A stretch of 64,000 bases of DNA from Sarcomyxa edulis (GCA_009761415.1 QUOL01000008.1:682001-746000); one strand, 5' to 3'. Numbered from the stretch's first letter, positions 33,329-45,899 are shown. Program-made: numbers and translations. The notes: a model not told the origin generated them from the sequence alone.

Positions 33329-36284
33329 ATGGCACGCTTCAGAGCATATAGCAGCAGCGAAGACGAATCAGAGCCAGAGCCAGAGCCACAACCCATTCCC
33401 AAAAAGGCAGAACCGATACAAATTGACGATGAAACAGATGAAGAATTAGAAGAGGAATCGGACGAGGACTCGTCCAGTTCGGAATTGCACGAAGATGACC
33501 TTGTATCTTCTCCATCGAGAAGAACAAAAAGACCAACACGGAATGCATTGGTAGAAGACGAAGATGGCGAGATTCACTATGCGCACGAAATGGAGACATC
33601 TCAATCACCTCCACCCGTAAACGGCATCAACAGGGACCCCACCATTATACCATGGGCACAACAAATCGGAGTCGACGCGCAGAAAATGCATGTCATGCAA
33701 GCCTCACTATTCCGGGTGCCAGAGGAGGCTGCGGCACTGAAAGCCATAAATTCAAACCAACCGCCAACACGCCACATACGCTTTCAAACACCAAAACAAT
33801 CGCGAAATCGAAAACACGGTCGAGATTCTGATGGTGACAATCTACGTTTTGAGCCGCGCGAGGTACGTGCTCACGTTTCTCTGACTATGAAGAATGGCGA
33901 TTGACTGTTTTCCGCGGCTTTCTCAGCGTGCCTCGTTCGCACACGACGTGGATCCACTGCCATACCGGCCATCGCGCAAGTATGCACGAGTAGATACATC
34001 TGATTCGTCAGTGAAAGGCACGGAAGGTGCCATGATAGATGCTGGATTGGCTTTGGGTCGGTCATTTAGAGTAGGCTGGGGACCTGGAGGGACTCTAGTC
34101 CACTCAGGACGTCTTTGTGGCTCATCGACGTTGATGTGAGTCGTATCTCCCGCTCAGCCAGACATTGATTCTCATACACCTAAAGCACAACTACTGCCAA
34201 CTCCTCCATTATCACGAAAACTACTATTCCCATATTCTCCTCCGTAGGAGCAGATCCCGCCACTCTCTCCGCGAAGCTGCTCCAACATCATCTCAGCAAT
34301 TCTCCCATATTACGAGACGAAGACGGAATTCCTTTCGCTAATCCATCCCCCGCCCTCGATTTCTTCTCATTCGCATCATTGTTTGCATCTGCGGACAATT
34401 CAAACGAAGCCTCCCTCTTCCGACTTGGAAACGCGCTTTTCGATCCCCTTGACCTTCACCTGCATGCCGACGTCTCCTCTGACACGCGTTATCGTATCAG
34501 CACAATACGACGCAAAGCCGCTCTATCATCGTGGCTTGAAAACGCTGTCCTACCTTCCGTCGACACCTCCCTCAAGGACAACCCTGCGGCCTCACCTGTG
34601 TTTATTCTTCTGACAGGCAACCAGATCGACAAGGCCTGCGATGCAGCTATCGAAGAAGGCAACGTCAAACTCGCCACGCTCATTGCACAAGCCGGTGGAG
34701 ACGAAGAATTCAAAGAAGATCTAATGCAACAGCTAAACATCTGGAAAGAGCAGAAACTAAACATCCACATCAACGAAGATGTACGAAAAGTCTATGCGCT
34801 CCTTGCTGGATGCCTCAATGGGGAAATTGGTAGCGCCAATGTGACGACAGGACTGGATTGGAAACGGACGTTTGGATTATACCTGTGGTTCGCTGCACCC
34901 GTTGACGCGTCGATCGCGCAAGTGTTTGATGCTTTCATTTCTTCGTCTTCGTATGCAAAGCCGCGTCCTTGGTACATCGAAGGCTCACACTCATGTCCTC
35001 CTCCTTCATGGAACGTATCTTCGTATCCACCAGACATGTTGTTTTCCTTGATACGATTATCCGCCGATCCCGCTCTATCGCTCTCGCACACTCTCCATCC
35101 AATGTCCTACGGTGGATCGCCAATAGACTGCGGTCTCTCATGGCATCTATATATATTGCTCTCCCGGTGTATGCGAGTAAGGGACTTTGTGGATCGAGAT
35201 GGAGGTCGAGGATTCAGCGTCGTCGACGAAGGGGATGAAACTGTGGAGGGCCATAGTCCCAGTGCGGATCTGCTCGCAAGTAGTTATGCATTCCAGTTGG
35301 AGTCATTGGGGATGGTTCAGGAGGCGTTGTTTGTGCTTCTGCATATCGAGGGCTCTGTTGGGTATGTTACAAGCTCATTCATTCCTATACACCTTTGTTC
35401 ATTGATGTAACCTGGTTCTAAGGAGGGAAAAGGCAATCAAGGACCTATTAGCTCGGTCTGCGCCTAAATTTGACGATTGGATGGTACGAGGAATGGTGGG
35501 TAGTTTGAGAATCCCTATGGCATGGATCGATGAGGCTAAGGTTAGTACTCCAATTCCTTGTGATTCCTTTCATTTACTGATAATGTTTCATTCATACAGG
35601 CTATATATGCACTCGACTCCGGAAACGTGTACGATGCGTACGAATTGTATATTTCAGCAAGAATGTACAACCAAGCCCACGAGCTGGCTGTCCTAGAACT
35701 CGCGCCAGACGCGGTCATCAGAAAAGATCTAGAAGTTTTGAAGGATTTGTTCGAGAGAATCAAGAATAGTCGGGTGCCCGTGGATGGCTGGCATGTTCGT
35801 GGGAAGGTTGGTTTTCTTCTCTTATTATCTAGTCTGCTCAGATCTGACTGGTCCCATGTAGGCGTTTTTGGACTACGCAAATATCATGACACGCCTACCG
35901 CTGTTACAGGACCTCCGCGAAGCAGACGCGACACCAGACGCGGCGGAAGCTACCGAGCTTGATGAGTTGACCAGGAGTGTGCCAAAACTTATCGGTATCT
36001 TACCCGATGTGTTGAGAGATTATCGGTCGGATCCTAGGCACAAAGCGGCTCTTGCAGAGATGGTCAAGGGGCTGATGGGTGAGGTTGATAGGGTCAGACC
36101 TCTAGTCTTGGTACGTCGCAGATCTCTTCACAAGTACGAGTCAGAAGACTTTACTGATTATGTACATTTTCAGTCACAGAATCAAGTGCAATCCACATAT
36201 AAATTGGTGGATGATGCGACGAAGATACGGCATATTCATTCAACAGCATATGATAGATTCTTGAAAACCATCGAAGTCGTTTAG
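33329..36284 (+). CDS. Nucleoporin Nup96 (Nup145C-like), 867 aa
   Basis: Exons: 33329-33862, 33927-34135, 34186-35361, 35423-35540, 35600-35806, 35862-36110, 36174-36284; the frame closes at 868 codons. The N-terminal 180 residues are acidic and Ser-rich. LGRSFRVGWGPGGTLVHSG is the conserved entry to Nup96. The rest is the helical scaffold (FRLGNALFDPL, LTGNQIDKACDAAIEEGN, LATLIAQAGGDEEFK, GLDWKRTFGLYLWF, DIRR-type C-terminal helices such as DAYELYISARMYNQAHELA). Role: scaffold of the Y-shaped (Nup84/Nup107) complex of the nuclear pore. It starts with its own ATG: the FG-repeat Nup98 half and the autoproteolytic site that usually precede Nup96 are not encoded upstream, because a divergent gene starts 259 bp away. 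Confidence 0.88.
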
Positions 36285-36929
36285 GTCTGTTGCGATGGTA
36301 TGCTTCATATACCTGTCCCACTCTTGTTTTTCTGATCTGTACTGTGTCATTTATTTTACTTATCATGCGAGGGATCGAATAGATGCAGTCGAATCAGACG
36401 TCAGGGGTGGCCTACATACTCGCAGAGCACGATTCCTTACGACTTCGAATATCTGCTTCAATCAAGAACTCCACGCATTAGATGACATATTCGTCGTCGA
36501 GTACAAAAATGCATTGACGGAAAATCAATTGCTAGGCATGAAGTATATAATGAGGCCGACGAGGCTTCATCTCTCTTGCGAAAGTACCGAAGAACTTCAC
36601 AATTTCTTTATCGGGCCTTTTCCATTGCAGAAGTTCAATGGAGTATCACATCTAGATGAACATTTGATATCACCAGCGTCTACTAACCATCTATAGAGTT
36701 AACAAGCAGCTTTGAAGTGTTGTCACTGCTGTGTCGATCTTCTAGTGCAGAAGGATGAAGTTCGAATCAATTCAAATCAGTCGCCCGTTTGAAGTACATC
36801 ATCTTCTGTCTTTGTCCTTGGTCTTCAATCAACTCTGAATCAACGTCTTTTGTCGAGTAAGTACCTCGTCAGTCCTAACAAACATCTCATGCATACGCCT
36901 AGCTGACTACATCAACACTGTTCTCTAGG
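36285..36929. other. 3' flank of Nup96 and promoter/leader of the lectin gene
   Basis: A 133-codon plus frame (36295-36696) has no recognisable motif and is probably chance. A leader intron of the lectin gene is likely at 36857-36928 (GTAAGT...CTCTAG), ending one base before the lectin ATG. Confidence 0.55.
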
Positions 36930-37706
36930 ATGGCTACCGTTGATTTCACCGTCACTTCCAAATCTATGCACCTCGACGCAGCACAGCAACTACACGCTTA
37001 CTGCCTCAAATCGGGAACCACCACCGAGTTCCTTCCCTCCACCCTCCGTCTCAACAGTGTTCTCGGTTGCGAGAACGGAAGATTCGTCTGGGGAAAAGCC
37101 AAGTTCGCTGAGTGCGCTCGCAACATCCGTCTCAGCGATGATTACACGCATCTAATCGCCGATCTCAAAGACTCTAATGGTGTTTGGTCTTCCGAGACCG
37201 TGGATCTGAGGCTTCATATCGAAAACGTTGACGGGGCCCTCGAGGTGGTTGGGTTACGTTATAAGTGTCGGGAAGCTGTCGCTTTTCTCAGGGCGTACCA
37301 CAACGGTGGCATTCCTGATCATTTCTACACCACCAACGTCGCAGAACTAACCAAGGCCGTCACATCCGGATCGTACAAGCTGGAAGGCACCGCTTGTCGC
37401 ATCTTCAAAGGTCAAGAGCCGTACACCGTTCCGCTCTTCCGCCTCTGCAATGGCCAGGATCATATATACACCGTATCTCCGGAAGAACGAGAGAGTATTA
37501 TCAAGAACAACGGGTATACATCCGAAGGGGTTGCAGGGTATATTTATGCTATACAAGTTCTGGACAGTATCCCTTTCTATCGTCTTTTCAAATCTGCGGG
37601 GAAGGGAGACCATTTTTACACCACTTCCGCCACTGAACGCGACAACGCTACCAAGTTGTATGGTTACAGGAACGAGGGAATTACAGGCTACGTCTTGGAA
37701 GCATGA
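36930..37706 (+). CDS. Cyanovirin-N homology (CVNH) lectin fused to a DUF5648-like domain, 258 aa
   Basis: Single coding exon. Residues about 1-105 are CVNH-like (FAECARNIRLSDDYTHLIA, then DLRLHIENVDGAL), the oligomannose-binding fold of cyanovirin homologues. Residues about 115-258 contain three copies of an aromatic unit: FLRAYHNGGIPDHFYTT, LFRLCNGQDHIYTV and FYRLFKSAGKGDHFYTT, each followed by GY.(S/N)EG(V/I).GY or a relative, as in DUF5648. No signal peptide, so it is probably cytosolic, like many mushroom defence lectins. Role inferred: glycan binding through two modules. The Cys pair of classical cyanovirin is not obviously conserved. Confidence 0.85.
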   Translation: MATVDFTVTSKSMHLDAAQQLHAYCLKSGTTTEFLPSTLRLNSVLGCENGRFVWGKAKFAECARNIRLSDDYTHLIADLKDSNGVWSSETVDLRLHIENVDGALEVVGLRYKCREAVAFLRAYHNGGIPDHFYTTNVAELTKAVTSGSYKLEGTACRIFKGQEPYTVPLFRLCNGQDHIYTVSPEERESIIKNNGYTSEGVAGYIYAIQVLDSIPFYRLFKSAGKGDHFYTTSATERDNATKLYGYRNEGITGYVLEA

Positions 37707-38411
37707 GGTAGTGTGCTTGGGTGTTATGTGAGCCGTTTAACTTCTAGGTACGTTTATAAAAATGATATCTTGCACAAGATCTGGTTTCTTCCATGAGTCC
37801 TGGATTTTTATTCCTCCTGACTCATTTTTGTGTTTTGTTCACATACGAATATGTTTCACACACTGATCATATATTCTGGTTTCTCGTAATAGATATACAC
37901 ACATCCTGTACCCAATGATAATTCTTGCAATTGTTTAATTGTGAGATCCGCTCCTGCCAATGTTTCTGTTGAGACCAAGTTGAGACGCGAAGACGCGCCT
38001 GGAGTCACGTGCCTTGTAAAATTGTACAAGGGGTTGGCAAGGGGTCTGGTCTGTCCGTCCAACTTGGAAGGAGTAGGGTGGATGGAATCGGACAGTATGG
38101 CCACTTCGAAACATATGGATGTTGGTGCTTAATTTCAAAACGATTCTTGGAACAACAAACGCTGCTTACGTCTCACGAGATCGCCCATAGTGAGTTCGCG
38201 TGGTTCATATTGCGATTCAAGTTGGTGATAGTACATAGATGCGAGAGCCCATGGAAAATCTGATAATGATGGCAGAACAAAGAGCGAAAAATCTACAGTT
38301 CTAATGATTACCGACTTAGAGAAACAAGTGACTCCATAGAATCTGATAGTGCGGGATATTTTGACGGAGAATTAACGAGAGCATCTGAGGGAAACGTAGT
38401 GAGTCCAAGTT
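37707..38411. other. Intergenic, no gene seen
   Basis: Contains the 3' flanks of two convergent genes. Overlapping short frames at 37856-38263 on both strands have no motif and no sign of splicing. Confidence 0.5.
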
Positions 38412-40718
38412 TCAAACTATAGCAGCGAAAGGCTTACAATACTCATGCAATCTCTCAAGCTTGGACATCTGATACATACTGATAGACATATGAGTATCCT
38501 CGATGTAGCCAAGATCCTCGAGGTTAACCATTTGTCCTTCGTCACCGACCCACAGATACGATGGCTTCAAGCGCACAAATCGAATCGCAACGTTCGGATC
38601 TACGTCAAGGACCACTGAGTTTCGCTTGAGATCGTCTTCGGGAGAAGCCATGACTATTTCATTGTTGCGCAGATAAGACACCGGATACCACCAATCCTCG
38701 TACATCTATGGTTGAAAAAATACGTGAATATAAAGATATATATATATAAACACAGATAGAAGTATGAATGGTGTACTAACCCCAAATCTCCGACGGCCAG
38801 ACCACAGCGCCCCGCAGAGTGGCGCTAAACTGACTCTGACCTCGCTTTTTTGGTTGATGGACACTCTGGTGATCAAACACGGACGCCTTTTGAGGGGCGG
38901 CGGTATTGGACTGGGAAAACGGGTCGTAGCTGAGAATTTCCTTGCCCCAGTAGCATACCAGATAATATTCCCAACGCGGACGAGATCGGGTATTGGCCTA
39001 AGGAGGGAAGCTTCTTCTCTGCTCGATGTCCAATCAAGGCTCATGGTCAGGTAAGGAGGTATCGTTGTAATAGCAGCATAGTCCGCTGATATCCTTCGTG
39101 GGGGTAAATCTTGGTCATAGAGAGCAGCAGGTAGGAGACGATAGTCGGCAGGTAGCGACGGTAAGTGGCTTCGGTAAATGGGATAATCCTCCGGTTCCGC
39201 CCTCGCATGTCTCCCAACCAAATCTCCGCAAAGCCTGGAGGGAGAGGATGATCGTGAACGGTAAAGCTTCCAGCAATCCGGAGAAACCAAGCGGCGAGGA
39301 TATTCAGGAGAGTCATCTCGAGGATATAAACCAGGCGATCGACTTCGTGAAAGGGTGTCTCTATTGCGCTCTCGGTATAATGATACAGACCAACACCGGC
39401 CGTTCAGACGGTCCGCCCCCGATTCGGAACGTTCCCTGTCAACGCGGCCACTCCGAAATCGCAGAGGAGAAACTGATCGACGCCGTCGATCTTGTGAGGA
39501 GATTCGTTCAGGTCGATGAGCGACTGGTGAACGACTTCGAGAGGATCGGATTCTATGTCGTATCATAGATGATGATCTAGATCGTAGGCGTCGGCCTTCC
39601 CATCGAGATTCTGGAACAGCGTCTCTTGAAACACGATACTCGGGGTCAGGACGGCGCACTACACTGGGAGGAGATCGTCCACGGGTGTATAATCTAGGTA
39701 AAGGCTCAGGCTCGGGAGCTCTTGAACGATAATTGTCGCGGGAACGAGAAATGGGCTGGCTCTGAAGTATCGGCGTCTGTATCTGTGAATGTGGGTTAGT
39801 GGGTAATGACGAAAAATGTGGAGCAGCAAGCGCGTCAACGTCTATCACATCACGCTCCGAGTGATAACGGGCCTGTTGTCCGAGTTCATGGGAGACCCTA
39901 GAGCGTTCAAAGGGGTGACTGACACGTTCCGTTTGGACAGGAGCCACAGAGCGAAAGGCTGGAGTATAGAGCTTGTCAATATTAATCACCTCCTTCTCAG
40001 CACGCCGTTCAACAAACGATCCATTCTTTGTAGCCTCCAGATTTCGCTCACAAAGTAGCAGATGTGACGTCGAATGCGTGAACCCGATATCTGCAGAAGT
40101 GAATGCATCGTTTCCGCCAGCCACTTGGCTCGTGTGAAATGGGACCCGCTCAACGCATTTAATATCTTGACGCGTAGAATATGCGTGATCAGATCCCGGA
40201 CCAAGTCCATTATCTCTGGTCCAAGAATCTGGAGGGAAACCATTCATCGAAGAATTGTTGATACGTTCAGAATTGTGGGAGCCAGAAGGTCCTTTTTCGG
40301 ATCTTGGCTGCTGTGTATCATTGGCAAACCGAGGATTATGTGGAAGAATGGAATCGCGATAACAAAGACTTGACTCGAGTCCTCGAGATATACCAGACCC
40401 CAGGTTTTGATTTGATCCAACAGTAGTCCCAGAAACATAAGTGGCACGATGTTGGGCGTGCGGTCCACCCTCACGAGACCAGAGACTCTCCACCTGAGTC
40501 GATTGAGCCTGCGCGAGGTACTTGTTGATTGGTGATATTCGACGTCGAGACGGGTGGCATCTTTCTCTAAGTGATTGGATGGATTCCCGTGACAGATAGC
40601 GGTCCATGACGTCGGCCCCAAGATATGCCCTAGTATCAGGATTTATCGGGGAGGTTGAGGTGTCTATTATAGATAGAGAGGCGATAGAAGTGTTCAAGTC
40701 GTTGATTGCGGCAGACAT
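38412..40718 (-). CDS. Arg/Ser-rich protein with a conserved C-terminal domain, 743 aa, unknown function
   Basis: Two exons, 38781-40718 and 38412-38705, phase 0, closing at 744 codons; reading through the intron instead gives a hydrophobic tail. The first ~550 residues are low complexity, with RS/SR clusters (RRLRSRSSS, RSSRSRSPV, YRSRSSSPSR) as in splicing-related proteins. The last ~180 residues look folded (VRVGNIIWYATGARKF, CLITRVSINQKSEVRVSL, then YEDWWYPVSYL, NSVVLDVDPNVAIRFVRLKP, SISMYQMSKLERLHEYC). I do not recognise this domain. The RS content suggests a nuclear protein, which is inference. It ends convergent to the lectin gene. Confidence 0.72.
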
Positions 40719-40979
40719 TATGGCTGTTCAGTGTAAGAATTAGCATGTAATAGTCGATGAGAGATGTGGGAAGAAACAAGAAACAAAAGAACAAGGCGAT
40801 CAGAGTCGGATGCTTCGTGCCAACTTTGTGTATTGCGCTTAGGCGCAATCACGTGGGAAATCCAAGCTGGGACGAACGAACTTATGATCAAGTCAGTTTA
40901 TAGCGAACCTATGTCAGTTCTTAGTGGCATCAGAGTGGCATGGTCGAGAGACCGGTACAATTACAAGCATAATTCAAAG

Positions 40980-42439
40980 CTAAATCCTTCGTGCAGAAAT
41001 GAAGTGCCAACCTAGGTAAAGCCTTCTCTCAACAAGTTCTTTCTCGGCATTCATGATCCATTCTTCCATAGTCTCTGCAGACGCTAACCCGCTAGCTAGC
41101 AGCCTAGGTTTGCATCCTCTGAGAAACTCCTAGAGAATAATGTACTGCATGAGTCAATTCTCGACAAGACATCTTGCAAATATACATACCCGCGTGTTCA
41201 GAATTGCGTTCAATCCGATTTCTTCTCCCAATTCTTTCGTCGCAAATTCGTTTGTATAACCACTCCAACGAATAGGACTCCGATAGTCATGATACTCTCC
41301 ACCTTGGAACTTATGGCTATGAGCCACAAGATCTTGAACGGGTTTGTACAAAGGGCTGACAGTAATTATGCCCCAAGCGTAGAGATATCCAGCTAAATGA
41401 GAGTATCGCGCGGGTTCGAGATTTTCATACGTGGGCAGAGAGAATACCGATGGAAGAGAAGTCTCTGGCCAAGATCCAGGAGGTAGCAATGGGAGTAATA
41501 TTTCTTTGTGTTCATCCCATACTCGGACATCTCCGTCTGAAAGAAGCAGAATGCCACCTATAGCCAAGGACGATTAGTATCGATTAATGACTATCAATCT
41601 GAAGATCAAACAAACCCGGTTTCAAGCAGTCAGCAATTATGTCCATCAAAGCTTGCGGATCGGCAAGCTAACGTGCATTGACTTATGATAAGAATCGCTG
41701 TTGATTGCGAGCTAGGGTTCTGCAGCACTTACATGTCCAGTAACTGTGCGGCAATGGACTAAATCGGCCTTGTTTTTGAAGTCAGGGAGGCCTTTCGTTA
41801 GGTCACCTTGCAAGAATCTGGATAATAAACATGCATGCATAGTGGCTACGACTCTGTATCACACACTGGACATTGTCGGGCAAGGGGCTATGATACCTCA
41901 CGTCAAACACCAGACTATTGTGAACGACGAAATAATTGCTTACGACTGTTGATTTCGTGCTAAATCAATCCCAATGAGCTTGACGTGGGGGAAGGCTTTA
42001 GCCATCTCGATTGTCCTGGTGGGAAGTTATGATGGATCAGACCGATCAATCAATGCTCAGTTTTCGTGAAAACACACCAAATTCCGGAGCCACATCCAAG
42101 ATCCAAGAGCGTGGATTGGCTACCAGCTAGCACTTCTTCTACCTGTGCATTGAGGGCCGGAGGATACAAGCCACCCATGAGAAGACACCACATTCGATGC
42201 TGGCGCGATAACCGCTGTCATGATAGTGATTTAGAGCGAGGACGCCCGACTGTATTTGCCTAGCAATGCGTGTACTTACCTCCATTTCTGGGGCATCTGC
42301 TGGAAGTTTGTAGTGCTAAATTGCGCAAGTGAGCTCTGTACAATGATACAGAGCTAAAGATACTCACATCGCTCAGGTTATTCATTCCACGGCCATGTAG
42401 CTCCTTGAGATTCGCGAATGGACCCGAATTGTCAGACAT
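40980..42439 (-). CDS. SAM-dependent methyltransferase, 323 aa
   Basis: Exons: 42368-42439, 42280-42315, 42078-42214, 41944-42015, 41733-41817, 41616-41667, 41190-41557, 40980-41129; the frame closes at 324 codons. The N-terminus reads HYKLPADAPEMERLSRQH, typical of fungal UbiE/LaeA-type small-molecule methyltransferases. The SAM site is STLLDLGCGSGIWTIEMA, with the acidic end of strand 2 in LIGIDLA, then GLPDFKNKADLVHCR and CLKPGGILLLSDGD. Role: methyl transfer to a small molecule; substrate unknown. Its start lies 101 bp from the hAT MITE, and the P450 gene runs away from it on the other side. Confidence 0.85.
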
Positions 42440-42532
42440 ATCGCGACGACTGGCAGAAATCGAGCCGGGAGCTCTCCAGATAGGTAATGATAACAGTTGG
42501 GTTGGACATCGTGATTGTGAGAATGTGCGCGA

Positions 42533-43030
42533 GATCAAACTAGTGTTGTTGGCAAAATTCTGCCAGTTCGCCAATTCGCCGTGGCAAAATGGCAATTGCC
42601 GGCAGATGGCAGAATGTCTGGGGCAGAATTTGGCAGAATTTCAGTGGCTGTGAGGGGATAGCCCTATGTTGAGAGGATCTCCAGGCCAAAGTGGCAACGT
42701 CTTAGGGATCCAACAAATCTTGTTCAGAGAGGTAAACGATAGATGAGAATTAGCAGCAAATTGCCAGCAATCAGCTAAATTTGGCTCGTCAGAATGTCAC
42801 GTTTTGTCACGGATGAGTGACAGAAATACTAAATATAGTGAGATTAACCATTTTTGGAAAGGTTTATTTCACGGATTGCCTGGTGAATGCTCCTTATCTA
42901 GACGGGTTTTGTAGTCAGAAAATAGCCTTATTTCATTTTGCCAAATTTTGCCACCCCTGGCAATTGCCATTCTGCCATTCTGCCGGCAGAAGAGGACCAA
43001 AATAATTCTGCCCACGACACTAGATCAAAC
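42533..43030. mobile_element. Non-autonomous hAT-type DNA transposon (MITE), 482 bp
   Basis: The perfect direct repeat GATCAAAC (42533-42540 and 43023-43030) flanks an element at 42541-43022. Its ends are inverted: left TAGTGTTGTTGGCAAAATT, right (reverse complement) TAGTGTCGTGGGCAGAATT, 16 of 19 identical. An 8 bp duplication and TAGNG termini are signatures of hAT elements. Subterminal regions are packed with GGCAAAAT, TGGCAGAAT, GGCAATTGCC and their complements, as expected for transposase binding clusters. No transposase frame is present. It lies in the shared upstream region of the methyltransferase and P450 genes. Confidence 0.88.
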
Positions 43031-43405
43031 TCAAAGGACCTCGGAGAGGAAAGTATAATCAAACTACAGTTCTGAGTTAGCGCGAAGGTTGATACTGAAT
43101 TTAAGACCAAGTAGTCTAAAGAGCAAGAAGATTGGAACTTCCGAGCGATCGCGTAAACGGCTAGATGGACCAGGACAACGACTGTCAATTATCGTCGTCG
43201 TTGGACTTCGTACAATGCGGGCAAGTTAGCAGCGATTGTGGTCGCGGTTTGTGCTATAGAGCAGTCGTCGTCGTCGTGGGCAAGATGGATCCGAATTCGA
43301 TCGTGAGTGATGTACATCTTGGATCAGTAACATAACTCTCACCGTTTTTGCATTTATTTCACGCCTGACAGGTCTTGCTATCATTCAGGTCTGACGTGGA
43401 CGACG
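43031..43405. promoter_or_regulatory. Upstream region of the P450 gene
   Basis: Between the MITE and the P450 start. Contains GTCGTC-type trinucleotide runs near 43265-43280; no TATA box stands out and no gene is seen. Confidence 0.4.
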
Positions 43406-45899
43406 ATGGGCATCCAATTGCCAGCGGTCTTGCAGGCGTGGTCATCGTACGACCAGCTCCAGATCCGAATTGCACTTTTTGGCCGGAATGTCGACATAAA
43501 CGTCGTCTCTGCCTCACTTGCATTGCTCTTTATCTTCCTAATATCCAGAATTAAGTTATTCTTGAAGGGCCTGAATGTAAGTCCTGGTAAGTACTCCTAC
43601 AACTTTTGTTACTAAAGTGTCTCTTCTCATAGGCCGTGAGCTACCTTCCGGGCCTGCGCGTTCCATTCCAACCTCTCGCTCTGCCTGGTGCCGCTCTCCC
43701 TACATCCTGGTGGAATCCTGGTCTCAGGTTTCCATGGGAATGGCGGTTCACTTGTATGTACACTCCTAGTACACTATCAGTAAGGGTCTGACTATGAGTT
43801 TCGCAGTTTACAAGCAATTTGGGAGCGAGAACGTCTCTGTTGTTCCGTTCATCTCAGGCGTTCCGGGTATATATACCTCGAACTTGGACGTCGGCAGACA
43901 AGTCATATCTGGCGGGCATAAATCTAGTTTCATTAAGCCGGAGACAGCTAGTCGAGCTCTATTGTGAGTACCGTGCGCTCGCCCTTACAGCATCTAATCA
44001 ATATATCTTGGAAGGTTGTGGGGTATGAATCTCGTAGCAAGTGAAGGGGACATGTGGCGAAAACATCGGAGAATCATGGGTCCTGCTTTCACCAATAAAT
44101 TGTGAGCATAGTAGGTTTTTGAATCAATGCCGTACTGACTATGTTATCGAGATACGCCCTGGTATGGACGAAGACGATAGATATCTACCGCGAAATGATC
44201 AAAGAAGAAGGATGGACCAACAAGGACACAGTAGAAGTACCTATCGTCCAAACTTTGACGTTCAAGGTAAGACCCTATCGCCCTCTGTGACGAAACCCTC
44301 TACATTCACTGCAACATAGCTTGCGCTACTAGTTCTTGGGTCCTGTGGTTTCGGTTTTCCATTCTCCTGGTCTGAGCCTCCTGTCACCGCAGACGGCACC
44401 CTATCTGTTCAGGAGTCCCTCCGCATCGTTGCCGATTCACATATGTTCGCTATCAGCGCTCCAAAATGGGCCTGGAAGCTTCCCTTCCAGAGGTTGTCCA
44501 CCTTTGCTTGTCATCTTGTAACCCGACTGATTGCGCTGTTGCTACTATGTAGAATCAAGGAAACACGAGCAGCGCATGAACAACTCGCGGAATTCATGCA
44601 GTCCCAAGTCGATGAACGTAAGAAAGAGATACACGAGAAACAATTACGAGGAAAGTCTGGGACTTCTGAACGGCGAGACAACGCGTTCACCATGCTGGTC
44701 AGAGCGAATGAGATGGAAGAGAAGGGTCCTGGAGGGAAACTGAAGTTGGATGATTCAGAATTGGTGCGTTGGGCGAATCTCAATTCTCAATAATATCATG
44801 GCGCAATGCGAATAATTCGGTGGTGCTCGATAGATTGGTAACATCTTCATCATGCTTTTTGCGGGACATGGTACCGTCTTTGCTTTCTTTTCCCTGAATT
44901 GATATCGGACTAAACTGCTTTATCGTATCATAGAAACGACAGCCCACACTCTGGCGGCCACTCTCGGGTTTTTAGCTCTCTATCAGAATATCCAGGACGA
45001 AGTTGTACAGCAGATCGTGGAAGTCGTTGGCTGGGATAAAGATCCCGTGAGACTCCAACTGTCGTCCTGAGACTCAAGAGACGATGACTAATCTGTGATC
45101 TGTGTAGGCTTATGAAGATTACTCGAAGCTCAATAAAGTGTTATCCGCATTTTATGAGGCGTTGCGTATGTTCCGTGAGTCCTCAGTTTTAGATCTCGTG
45201 AACGTCTCTTCGCGCGGGTCACTGATCTCCATTCGTCTCAGCTGCTGGACATGTGATGATCCGTGAAGCCAAAGAGGACACGACTCTTGACATTCCGAAT
45301 CCCGTAGGCCAGGAAGGCAGTACTACTATACCTATCCCCAAAGGAGTTCAAGTACGCGACCTTGCTTATCCACCCCATTTTGATGTTTAACCCTGAGATG
45401 TGCGTTCCAGGTCATAGTTGATATGGTCGGCGTCCGTTAGTGAATTTCCCCCCTCGTTTCGTGTTTCCGGTCAATTGACAAAAGTCATCTGAGCAGAATA
45501 CAACCCGCGATACTTCGACGAACCAGAGAAATACAAGCCTTCGCGATGGTACAGCACTTCGACAGAATCAGAAACCTTCACTGCATTTAGCGTTGGTATG
45601 TTGTATTCCAAATACCTGCAAGGATCAACGATCACTATATCCTTTCTATCTCACCAATATCCACACACATAGGTCCACGTGCCTGCATTGGTCGAAAGTT
45701 CGCAGCCACTGAAGCTATTGCGTTCCTCACTATGCTTCTACGGGATTGGGCCGTCGACCCATTACTCACGATTAAGAAAGGCACTGAAGAGAAGGAGACG
45801 ATAGAGGAGTGGAAAAACAGAGTGCTGGAGGCGAAACTAGTGATCACATTGGGTGTTTCGGACATGCCTGTTAGGTTTACGAGGAGGAAGAGAGCCTAA
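43406..45899 (+). CDS. Cytochrome P450 monooxygenase, 570 aa
   Basis: Fourteen exons: 43406-43576, 43633-43753, 43807-43963, 44015-44101, 44152-44266, 44320-44492, 44553-44763, 44834-44870, 44934-45046, 45108-45174, 45242-45351, 45411-45435, 45497-45595, 45673-45899; the frame closes at 571 codons. An N-terminal hydrophobic segment (SASLALLFIFLISRIKLFL) anchors it in the ER. I-helix FAGHETTAHT, K-helix ExxR in YEALRMFP, and haem-binding FSVGPRACIGRKFA with the Cys ligand are all present. Role: haem monooxygenase oxidising a hydrophobic small molecule with a P450 reductase; substrate unknown. Intron density is typical of basidiomycete P450s. Neighbouring methyltransferase and dehydrogenase genes suggest, without proof, shared metabolism. 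Confidence 0.93.
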
